A stretch of 64,000 nt of DNA from Crocinitomicaceae bacterium (GTDB lineage: Bacteria > Bacteroidota > Bacteroidia > Flavobacteriales_G > Salibacteraceae), in NCBI GenBank assembly GCA_002713215.1, contig PAVO01000019.1, positions 434,001 through 498,000 on the forward strand. Reading direction: 5' to 3'. Of the stretch, positions 53,239 to 60,888 are shown one piece after another. The notes below the pieces were generated by a model that saw only the letters and a list, made by a program, of their open reading frames with translations, was not told where the DNA came from and did no database searches. The position numbers were made by a program, and so were the translations under genes. Numbering within the stretch: position 1 is the first letter of the stretch; each line of letters begins with the position of its first letter.

Positions 53239-54600
53239 ATGGCAAAAGTGAAGTCGGTTTTCTCTTGTCAAAATTGCGGTGCCGAATCTCCCAAATGGAT
53301 GGGAAAGTGTAATTCCTGTGGCGAGTGGAATACACTTGTAGAAGAGAAAGTTGTTCAGAAAAAGTCTGGTAAAATTTTGTCGTTAACTGAAGAAAAAACA
53401 GTTCCCCTAAACATAAATCAAATTACATCTGAGGAAACTCCCAGGATTAAGTCCTCCATTGATGAATTGAACAGGGTTTTGGGCGGAGGTTTTGTTCCTG
53501 GTTCTGTTACCTTGCTCGGAGGCGAACCTGGAATAGGCAAGTCAACCTTAAGCCTTCAGCTTTGTATGGAACTCTCTAATAAAAAGGTAGTTTACGTATC
53601 TGGTGAAGAAAGTGCTTTGCAAATTAAAATGCGCGCGGACAGACTCAGTGGAAATAACGAGAACCTTCTCATATACACGGATACCAATTTGGATAAGGTC
53701 ATCAACGAACTAAACACCTTGGAATCTGAATTGGTTATCATTGATAGTATTCAAACCATGAATAATTCAATGATTGAAAGTACTCCCGGTAGTATTTCGC
53801 AGATTAGGGAGTGTACTGCGGAGTTATTACGGTATGCAAAAACACTAAATGTACCCATTGTTCTTATTGGTCACATTACAAAAGATGGTACAATCGCTGG
53901 TCCCAAAGTGCTGGAGCACATGGTAGACTGTGTACTTCAATTTGAAGGGGACAGAAATCATCTGTTTCGAATATTGAGATCAACCAAAAATAGGTTTGGA
54001 TCTACCAACGAGCTTGGAATTTTCGAAATGAAAATGAATGGCTTGCAACAAGTTCAAAATCCATCGGATGTACTAATTACCAACAGAAACCAGGAGTTAA
54101 GTGGCGTGGCTATTGCTGCCTCTATGGAAGGGCTAAGACCAATGCTAATTGAAACTCAGGCTTTGGTTAGTTCAGCAGTCTATGGTACTCCTCAGAGATC
54201 ATCTACCGGATTCAATTTACGTCGACTTTCGATGATTTTAGCTGTTCTGGAAAAGCGATGTGGGTTTAAACTGGGAATGAAGGACGTTTTTTTGAATATG
54301 GCAGGAGGAATCAAGGTGGATGATCCGGCAATCGATTTAGCGGTTATCTGTTCCATATTGTCTTCTAGTGAGGATATTCCTATTGACCCTAACTATTGTT
54401 TTTCAGCAGAAATAGGTCTTTCCGGAGAAATCAGGCCGGTTACCAAGTTGGATCAGAGGATAGTTGAAGCCGAAAAACTGGGTTTTGAAAGAATTTTTGT
54501 TTCTCGTTTTGGAATGAAAGGCATTTCGCAATCTAATTATAAGATTGAAATTGTTGAGGCATCGAAAATTGAAGAAATATTCTCTGAACTGTTTTCATAA
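53239..54600 (+). CDS. radA: DNA repair protein RadA
   Basis: A 453-residue RecA-like protein that aids branch migration in recombination. The zinc finger is C10/C13/C24/C27 (CQNCGAESPKWMGKCNSC), Walker A is GGEPGIGKST near 94-103, the RadA-specific motif is STKNRFGSTNE, and the last ~150 residues are a Lon-protease-like domain (DPAIDLAVICSILSS, AEIGLSGEIRPV). Normal length. Starts two bases after the adenylyltransferase stop; its TAA shares a base with the ATG of the Nudix gene. Confidence 0.97.
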   Translation: MAKVKSVFSCQNCGAESPKWMGKCNSCGEWNTLVEEKVVQKKSGKILSLTEEKTVPLNINQITSEETPRIKSSIDELNRVLGGGFVPGSVTLLGGEPGIGKSTLSLQLCMELSNKKVVYVSGEESALQIKMRADRLSGNNENLLIYTDTNLDKVINELNTLESELVIIDSIQTMNNSMIESTPGSISQIRECTAELLRYAKTLNVPIVLIGHITKDGTIAGPKVLEHMVDCVLQFEGDRNHLFRILRSTKNRFGSTNELGIFEMKMNGLQQVQNPSDVLITNRNQELSGVAIAASMEGLRPMLIETQALVSSAVYGTPQRSSTGFNLRRLSMILAVLEKRCGFKLGMKDVFLNMAGGIKVDDPAIDLAVICSILSSSEDIPIDPNYCFSAEIGLSGEIRPVTKLDQRIVEAEKLGFERIFVSRFGMKGISQSNYKIEIVEASKIEEIFSELFS

Positions 54601-55241
54601 TGAATTTCCAGTCGTTTATAGATCAGGTAAGACTAGAATTGTCAAGTGAATTACCTGGCGAAGATGCGCAAATGCTGATGTCCCCTTTGGGTAGGGCAAC
54701 ACAGCGGGAGGCAATCAAACAAATACCTAATCCCACGCCAAGTGCTATTTTGATTTTAATATACCCGGTTAATAATGTGCCGCATACTTTATTAATGGTA
54801 CGTAACTCATACGATGGGCATCATTCAGGACAGGTGAGTTTTCCGGGAGGTAAAGTTGAACCAAGCGATAAAAACTTAGCCGAAACTGCACTGAGGGAAT
54901 TTGAAGAAGAAATTGGAGTTGGCACCAGCAGTGTTGAGGTGTTAGGAGAATTAAGTTCTTTGATTATCCCACCTTCCGGGTTTCAGGTTTTTCCATACGT
55001 GGGCTTTCTGGATCAGCCTATCGTCCCGCAACCTGACCCAACTGAAGTGGCCGGGATAGTAGAGACTTCAATTACAAACCTTTTTGACTCCAGAAATAAA
55101 AGGGTTGAAATGGTGAATTCATCGGTAAAGGGGTTCAAGTTGAAAGCTCCATGTTACGTAATAGATAACAACATAATTTGGGGCGCAACGGCCATGATTC
55201 TTAGTGAATTTGAATCTATTTATAAAAGATTTGAATTTTAA
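54600..55241 (+). CDS. Nudix hydrolase (CoA pyrophosphatase type)
   Basis: A 213-residue Nudix enzyme. The Nudix box starts at GGKVEPSD (83-90) and continues LAETALREFEEEIG (93-106) with the metal-binding REFEEE; before it lies HSGQVSFPGGK, the pattern of the UPF0035/NudL branch which hydrolyses CoA and its derivatives. Clustering with panC and panD (CoA precursor synthesis) is consistent with a CoA-turnover role. Translationally coupled to radA (TAATG overlap). Confidence 0.88.
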   Translation: MNFQSFIDQVRLELSSELPGEDAQMLMSPLGRATQREAIKQIPNPTPSAILILIYPVNNVPHTLLMVRNSYDGHHSGQVSFPGGKVEPSDKNLAETALREFEEEIGVGTSSVEVLGELSSLIIPPSGFQVFPYVGFLDQPIVPQPDPTEVAGIVETSITNLFDSRNKRVEMVNSSVKGFKLKAPCYVIDNNIIWGATAMILSEFESIYKRFEF

Positions 55242-55264
55242 TCTTTCCTTACTTCCATAAGTTT

Positions 55265-55272
55265 TAAACTTG
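55265..55272 (+). promoter_or_regulatory. Near-consensus -7 box for glyS
   Basis: TAAACTTG followed by CAGCC, one base off TAnnTTTG, 23 bases upstream of the glyS ATG. It repeats the CAGCC extension seen before panD. Confidence 0.35.
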
Positions 55273-55295
55273 CAGCCTAATTTTCATGGTAAAAA

Positions 55296-56834
55296 ATGGC
55301 TGTTAAAGAAGATTCTCTTAAAAAAGTTGTTTCCCACGCAAAGGAGTATGGATATGTTTTTCCTTCAAGCGAAATATATGATGGATTAAGCGCTACTTAC
55401 GACTATGGTCAATACGGAGTGGAACTTAAGAAGAACATTCGTGAATACTGGTGGAAGTCAATGGTTCATAATCATGAAAATATCGTTGGCTTGGATTCAG
55501 CCATATTTATGCATCCAACTACCTGGAAAGCTTCGGGACACGTGGATGCCTTTAACGATCCAATGATTGACAATAAGGATTCAAAAAAGCGGTACCGTGC
55601 AGATGTTTTGCTGGAGGATCATATGGAGAAAATCCGGATTCAAAAAATTGAAAAGGAGGTTAAAAAAGCTGCCAAAAGATTTGGAGATTCGTTTGATGCA
55701 GATATGTTTCGCAAGACAAATAACCGGGTGTTGTCATATCAAGGCAAGATTGACGCTATTTCAGAACGAATGAAGGAGGCACTGGACGATGATAATTTGG
55801 AAGCATTAAGGGGTCTTATTATTGAGTTGGGAATAGTGTGTCCGGTTAGTGGTACAAAAAACTGGACGGAAGTGAGGCAATTCAACCTTATGTTCAGTAC
55901 GGAGCTTGGATCTACAACCGATGATGCAAGTAAGATTTACCTGAGACCTGAAACCTGCCAGGGAATATTTGTCAATTTTTTGAATGTACAAAAAACAGGA
56001 AGGATGAAAATTCCTTTTGGAATTGCTCAAACTGGAAAGGCATTTAGGAATGAAATTGTAGCGAGACAGTTTATCTTTAGAATGCGTGAGTTTGAGCAAA
56101 TGGAAATGCAGTTTTTTGTAAAGCCCGGTACTGAGCTTGAATGGTTTGAAAACTGGAAAGATCAACGATTAAAGTGGCACCAGAAAATTGGATTGGGAGA
56201 AGAGAATTATAGAATTCATGATCATATAAAATTAGCTCATTATGCTAACGCAGCTTGCGATATTGAGTTTAATTTTCCAATGGGTTTTAAAGAACTGGAG
56301 GGAATACATTCCCGGACTGATTTCGATCTCAAGAGCCATGAAATGACATCAGGCAAGAAGCTGCAGTATTTCGACCCGGAAGAGAATAAAAACTACATTC
56401 CCTATGTTATTGAAACTTCTATTGGGTTGGACCGGATGTTCTTGGCTGTATTGTCTAATGGTTTGGTGGAAGAGACCCTAGAAGATGGTTCGGAGAGAAC
56501 GGTGCTAAAAATTCATCCTGCACTTGCGCCTGTTAAATGTGCGGTGCTACCCTTGTTAAAGAAAGATGGATTACCCGAAAAAGCCCGCGAAATATTTAGT
56601 GATCTAAAGCTTGATTTCAATATGCAGTACGACGAAAAGGATGCTATTGGTAAGCGATACAGAAGGCAAGACGCAATAGGAACTCCTTATGCGATAACCA
56701 TTGACCATCAAACGTTGGACGATGACACAATAACCTTAAGGGAAAGAGACAGCATGAGTCAGGAAAGGATTGAGGTGTCAACTTTGAACGATGTTCTTGC
56801 ATTCAAAACCGACATGAAGACTTTATTGAATTAG
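55296..56834 (+). CDS. glyS: Glycyl-tRNA synthetase (dimeric type)
   Basis: Charges tRNA-Gly. The 512-residue protein is a class II alpha2-type glycyl-tRNA synthetase: motif 1 region with VVSHAKEYGYVFPSSEIYDG, motif 2 with RPETCQGIFVNFLNV and FAIAQTGKAFRNEI-like IPFGIAQTGKAFRNEI, motif 3 ETSIGLDRMFLAVL, and the C-terminal anticodon domain (KCAVLPLLKKDGLPEKAREIF). ATG at 55296. It converges on murF with 7 bases between stops. Confidence 0.97.
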   Translation: MAVKEDSLKKVVSHAKEYGYVFPSSEIYDGLSATYDYGQYGVELKKNIREYWWKSMVHNHENIVGLDSAIFMHPTTWKASGHVDAFNDPMIDNKDSKKRYRADVLLEDHMEKIRIQKIEKEVKKAAKRFGDSFDADMFRKTNNRVLSYQGKIDAISERMKEALDDDNLEALRGLIIELGIVCPVSGTKNWTEVRQFNLMFSTELGSTTDDASKIYLRPETCQGIFVNFLNVQKTGRMKIPFGIAQTGKAFRNEIVARQFIFRMREFEQMEMQFFVKPGTELEWFENWKDQRLKWHQKIGLGEENYRIHDHIKLAHYANAACDIEFNFPMGFKELEGIHSRTDFDLKSHEMTSGKKLQYFDPEENKNYIPYVIETSIGLDRMFLAVLSNGLVEETLEDGSERTVLKIHPALAPVKCAVLPLLKKDGLPEKAREIFSDLKLDFNMQYDEKDAIGKRYRRQDAIGTPYAITIDHQTLDDDTITLRERDSMSQERIEVSTLNDVLAFKTDMKTLLN

Positions 56835-56841
56835 AAATAGG

Positions 56842-58116
56842 TTAGAGTACCTCTAGCACCTCTTCAAGCCTGATACCCCTTGATCCCTTTATTAGTATCT
56901 GAGATGGGGGTAATGGATTACTGCTTAGAAGTTTTATCAATTCTGACCGGTGTCCAAGAACGGTGAAGTTTTCCAGATACGTAGTTTTTAAGTATTCATC
57001 TCCTACTAAAAATACAGTAGTGTTCAAATCAGCCAGCTTATTTACAATTGTTTGATGTTCAGTGACGCTTTCATCCCCAAGTTCAAGCATGTCACCCAGT
57101 ATAACAACACGGGAATCCAGAAGCTCTTGTTTCGCAAAACTATCGATGGCTAATTCAACCGATGAAGGGTTGGCATTGTAAGCATCCAAAAAAATCTTAT
57201 GACCATTTTTGTTAAGGAACTGCGAGCGGTTGTTGCTTGGTACATAATCTTCAATCGCTTTATCTATTTCATTTGAGTCGACTCCGAAATACTTTCCAAT
57301 ACAAACAGCCATTTCAATATTCTTGATGTTATAGTCACCAATTAAATGAGTTGTAATAGGCTTGTTTTCCTTATTTAAGTAGTTAACGAATGGGTCTGAA
57401 GGTTGTGGTTCAAGAAATGAAAAGCGATCCTCTTTGCCGAATTCAATCCGATCATTTACTCCCGATGCCATTTCTATTAAATCTTCTTCAAAGAGAGGAA
57501 TAAATGCCAAACCATTGGTTAGTTCAAGGTAGTCGAACAGTTCTTTTTTTGCCAGTTTGTTATTTTCAAACGACCCAAATCCTTCGATGTGATCCTTGCC
57601 AACATTGGTGACTAAACCGTGACTGGGATTACCTATTTCACAAAGTTGCTTGATTTCACCAGGGTGGTTATCTCCCATTTCAAGAACCAGGAATTCGCAG
57701 TTTTGTGGCATACTGAGTATTGTCAAGGGTAGACCTATGTGATTGTTGAAATTTCCAGGAGTGCTGTGCGTTTTATATTTCCTTGTTAGCACTGCATGGA
57801 TTAATTCTTTGGCAGTTGTTTTTCCATTGGATCCGGTAATTCCCAAAACCGGAATATTAAATGTGTTTCGGTATTCATTGGCTAACTGTTGAAGCGCAAC
57901 CAGTACATTATCAACCAGAATAATATTGGGATGTGTTGAATATTCGACGTCATCTACTACTGCATATTTAGCTCCCTTAGAAATTGCTTCTTCTGCATAT
58001 TTGTTTCCATTAAAATTTTCACCTTTAAGCGCAAAAAATAAACTTCCGGGAATGATATTTCTGCTATCGGTGCATACTTTAAAAGAACATTCTTTATAGG
58101 GTTCTAGCAATGACAT
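56842..58116 (-). CDS. murF: UDP-MurNAc-tripeptide-D-Ala-D-Ala ligase
   Basis: Adds D-Ala-D-Ala to UDP-MurNAc-tripeptide in peptidoglycan synthesis. The 424-residue Mur ligase has the ATP loop GITGSNGKTTAKEL, then VLEMGDNHPGEIKQL, FLDAYNANPSSVELAID, and the C-terminal LGDMLELGDESVTEH block. The ATG at 58116 is chosen because the TTG at 58143 lies inside the gldJ terminator hairpin. murF after gldJ is a linkage I recall from Bacteroidota, which supports calling the upstream gene gldJ. Confidence 0.95.
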   Translation of the reverse strand: MSLLEPYKECSFKVCTDSRNIIPGSLFFALKGENFNGNKYAEEAISKGAKYAVVDDVEYSTHPNIILVDNVLVALQQLANEYRNTFNIPVLGITGSNGKTTAKELIHAVLTRKYKTHSTPGNFNNHIGLPLTILSMPQNCEFLVLEMGDNHPGEIKQLCEIGNPSHGLVTNVGKDHIEGFGSFENNKLAKKELFDYLELTNGLAFIPLFEEDLIEMASGVNDRIEFGKEDRFSFLEPQPSDPFVNYLNKENKPITTHLIGDYNIKNIEMAVCIGKYFGVDSNEIDKAIEDYVPSNNRSQFLNKNGHKIFLDAYNANPSSVELAIDSFAKQELLDSRVVILGDMLELGDESVTEHQTIVNKLADLNTTVFLVGDEYLKTTYLENFTVLGHRSELIKLLSSNPLPPSQILIKGSRGIRLEEVLEVL

Positions 58117-58128
58117 ATTTTGTCCATT

Positions 58129-58153
58129 AAAAAAGCCACTCAAATGGAGTGGC
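58129..58153 (-). terminator. Intrinsic terminator between gldJ and murF
   Basis: A perfect 7-base stem GCCACTC (58135-58141) / GAGTGGC (58147-58153) with a 5-base loop, followed on the minus strand by six T's (58134-58129). It lies 32 bases after the gldJ stop and ends just before the murF ATG, so murF is likely transcribed by partial read-through or from its own promoter. Confidence 0.85.
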
Positions 58154-58184
58154 TTTAATTAAATCATTATCAAATTATTAGAGT

Positions 58185-59678
58185 TTATCGACCTCCAAGA
58201 CCAACAGGACTTCCAACTCTGTCCATGGCACATCTAAATCCAATGTAGCTTGTTCTTTGATCTTCTTCAAGGAATCTACGTGTACCTGGGTTCATATAGT
58301 AAGCACGATCCCTCCAACTACCACCTTTGTACACACGAGTATCATCATCCACTAAGGACTTTCCACCATATTCATACATGTAAGTAGTTTCTGTTTTTTT
58401 ATCATCGGTGTTTTCAAATCCATTTTCCCAGTGCGCCCTGTCAATATGACTTTGATAATCTCCATCCAAGTGGTTAATGTTATCTGCACGCTGATAGTTC
58501 CTTCGATCTATATTTTCTTCTTCAGTAACATTTTCATATTGAAGATGTCCCAAAGAATCTTTTTCAGCAATGTACCCTTCTTCGTCCACCTTTAGCTTTT
58601 TATAGACATTACCTCTAAAGGCATTTAAGTCATCATTGTCTTCTGTATTCAATGGCCGATATACATCCATTACCCACTCACTTACATTACCAGCCATATT
58701 ATACAGGCCATAATCGTTTGGCCAGTATGCATAAACAGGGTTGGTAATACTTGCGTTATCATTCAGTTTTCCGGCAATACCCATATAATCTCCACGACCT
58801 CTTTTAAAGTTAGCCATCATTTCACCAATGTATGCTTCTTCCGGGTTTCTTACTCCATGTCCATTCCATGGCCACAGACGCCTTTCAATAACTCTTTCAC
58901 CCAGTGAGTTTCCAATAAGTCCATAAGCCGCGTATTCCCATTCTGCTTCAGTAGGGAGTCTGTACTTAGGCAGCAAAATACCATCTTCCATTTGTACTCT
59001 TCTAAAGCCCGTTCCGTTGGGACTGAAATCAGGTAGTCCCTCAATGTTTTTACCGCTTTCGTATTGACCAGCTAGATAGGCATCCGTATTAAAGTTATCC
59101 TCTCCAGCCTGATCTGTATAATGCTGAAGAATACCTTCTCGAATCATAATATGCTCATTAACACGATCAGTTCTCCACAAGCAATAATCACTGGCTTGAA
59201 GCCAAGAAATACCAACTACAGGATACTCGCGGTAAGCGGGATGACGTAAATAGTAATCCACAAATGGTTCGTTGTATGCTAATTTTTGACGCCATACAAG
59301 GGTATCAGGCAGTGCTTTTTTAACCACCTCAGGATAATCCAAGCCATATACACGATTTAACCAGAACAGGTATTCCAGCCAGTCGTAGTTCTTAACTTCA
59401 GTTTCATCCATGTAAAAAGAAGAAACAGTAACTCTACGAGGGTAATTGTGCCAGTCATAAATAACATCCTGCTCATTTCTTCCCATAGTAAAGGTACCAC
59501 CTTCAATTAAGACAAGGTTTGGCCCGGTTTCTTGTTCCTCAAATGGCATTTTCTGAAATCCACCATTTTCCTGGTCATTATAGTTCCATCCGGTAGAAGA
59601 AGATTGCTCTTTTCCACAAGAATACAGTGTAACCATAATTGCGAATAACATACTGTATTTAAGTGCTTTCATAGTCAT
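58185..59678 (-). CDS. gldJ: Gliding motility/T9SS lipoprotein GldJ
   Basis: A 497-residue lipoprotein (lipobox LYSC, Cys21) with a formylglycine-generating-enzyme-like (SUMF1) domain: LVLIEGGTFTMGRNEQD, then FYMDETEVKNYDWLEYL, YRLPTEAEWEYAA, and the terminal YKGGSWRDRAYYMNPGTRRF. The catalytic Cys pair of true FGE enzymes (after GGS) is absent, so the fold is structural. GldJ and GldK are paralogues of the T9SS motor ring; linkage to murF and length favour GldJ. It follows the PorP/SprF-type gene by 45 bases. Confidence 0.88.
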   Translation of the reverse strand: MTMKALKYSMLFAIMVTLYSCGKEQSSSTGWNYNDQENGGFQKMPFEEQETGPNLVLIEGGTFTMGRNEQDVIYDWHNYPRRVTVSSFYMDETEVKNYDWLEYLFWLNRVYGLDYPEVVKKALPDTLVWRQKLAYNEPFVDYYLRHPAYREYPVVGISWLQASDYCLWRTDRVNEHIMIREGILQHYTDQAGEDNFNTDAYLAGQYESGKNIEGLPDFSPNGTGFRRVQMEDGILLPKYRLPTEAEWEYAAYGLIGNSLGERVIERRLWPWNGHGVRNPEEAYIGEMMANFKRGRGDYMGIAGKLNDNASITNPVYAYWPNDYGLYNMAGNVSEWVMDVYRPLNTEDNDDLNAFRGNVYKKLKVDEEGYIAEKDSLGHLQYENVTEEENIDRRNYQRADNINHLDGDYQSHIDRAHWENGFENTDDKKTETTYMYEYGGKSLVDDDTRVYKGGSWRDRAYYMNPGTRRFLEEDQRTSYIGFRCAMDRVGSPVGLGGR

Positions 59679-59723
59679 GTTTTAAACATTAACGAAAAAT
59701 CAAATATAATAGTATTTGAATAA

Positions 59724-60728
59724 TTAGAATTTGGGGCAGCTGATTGCTCTGAATCTCTTACGTTTCGGTTTGCAGTTGAAAAGAAGTGCCATTGACACCT
59801 CATGAGACCCTCCAGATTTATTTGTAAGTTTCGAATAAGTTATATCATAGCTGTAGCCAAACCTAACGTGATCGGCTTTAATTCCAACCAATATGGCGAA
59901 AGCATCACGCCCCCTCCACCACAATCCACCTACAATTGGACCTTTATATCCATATAGTCCTAAGAACAACTGATTGGCCGTAGGGTTAAGTGAGAATTCT
60001 TTTCCCTGAGACTGGTACATTATGTTAGGAGAAATAGCACCATCTTCAGGATATCTTTTATTGATGGGAATTACAAATCCCGCATGCAAGGTGAACTTTC
60101 TTGGAAGCTTGGTTTCGTCCGCAAGTAAAAATTTCTCATCGGGCTCTGTAAGATGATCTACTGCAAATCCACCATAAAAATACTTGGTATATGCTAAGAA
60201 TCCAGCGCCAAAGTCTACATTTTGAACCGATTGTTCAGGTTCAGTCTCTTGAGTGTTATAAACAAAGCCATAACGCTCATCAATCATATCACCGAAGGTT
60301 AACTGACTCCAATCAATTCTTTTTTGGAAATAGGCAGCACTAAGTCCGAAACGAAATGAAAGCTTCCTATTTACATTTAAGTTGTAAGAATACATTAAAG
60401 TAGCTCGTGTTGTCTTAAAGACTCCATTTGTTCCTTCTCGGTCTTGCATCAATAAGACGCCTAAACCTCCTGACAGTGCATCAATTTGCTGGTCGTAACT
60501 AGCTGAATACGTAACATAGTTGCCTCCTCCATTATCTATACCAGGCCACTGATTTCGATAATTCATGACAAATCTTGGACATCTCTCAACCCCTGAAAGA
60601 GCAGGGTTTAAGTACAGAGGATTAGCGTAAAACTGAGTATATATAGGGTCCTGTGCCTTACTTACACTTGCCAAACTCACTAATCCTAATAGAATATATA
60701 TTATTCTCTTCTCCAAACTGTAAGACAT
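59724..60728 (-). CDS. PorP/SprF-family T9SS outer-membrane protein
   Basis: A 334-residue outer-membrane beta-barrel protein. It has a signal peptide (IIYILLGLVSLASVSKA) and the PorP/SprF opening QDPIYTQFYANPLYLNPALSG, then CPRFVMNYRNQWPGI and the closing barrel strands (SKLTNKSGGSHEVSMALLFNC). PorP anchors the GldK/N or GldJ ring components to the outer membrane; SprF is needed for SprB export and gliding. The name is given by family, as paralogues are frequent in these genomes. Divergent from porU. Confidence 0.9.
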   Translation of the reverse strand: MSYSLEKRIIYILLGLVSLASVSKAQDPIYTQFYANPLYLNPALSGVERCPRFVMNYRNQWPGIDNGGGNYVTYSASYDQQIDALSGGLGVLLMQDREGTNGVFKTTRATLMYSYNLNVNRKLSFRFGLSAAYFQKRIDWSQLTFGDMIDERYGFVYNTQETEPEQSVQNVDFGAGFLAYTKYFYGGFAVDHLTEPDEKFLLADETKLPRKFTLHAGFVIPINKRYPEDGAISPNIMYQSQGKEFSLNPTANQLFLGLYGYKGPIVGGLWWRGRDAFAILVGIKADHVRFGYSYDITYSKLTNKSGGSHEVSMALLFNCKPKRKRFRAISCPKF

Positions 60729-60888
60729 TTATTAAGGTCCATCAGGTAGGCAATTATACGAATATTTTTAATTCTTATTATCTAAAAAGTAACTTTTAGG
60801 TAAGAAAAAGATATTTGATAGGCTTTGCAATAATCTATTTTTTTAAACGTTCACAGTCGATAAATCATTTTGTAAAATTGCATTGCTT
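60729..60888. promoter_or_regulatory. Bidirectional spacer of porP/sprF and porU
   Basis: A 160-base AT-rich region with outward transcription for two T9SS units. On the plus strand TAAAATTG (60873-60880) lies 8 bases above the porU ATG, so the porU leader would be very short; it is one base off TAnnTTTG. No clear minus-strand box or repeat was found. Confidence 0.35.

Noticed and set aside
55286-55303. Small upstream reading frame overlapping the glyS start
   Set aside because: An ATG at 55286 opens six codons (MVKNGC) ending in TAA out of frame with glyS. There is no evidence that it is used and the real ATG at 55296 has the better position.
58116-58143. murF start at the TTG at 58143
   Set aside because: The TTG is within the gldJ terminator hairpin. 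The ATG at 58116 is clean and gives the expected N-terminus.
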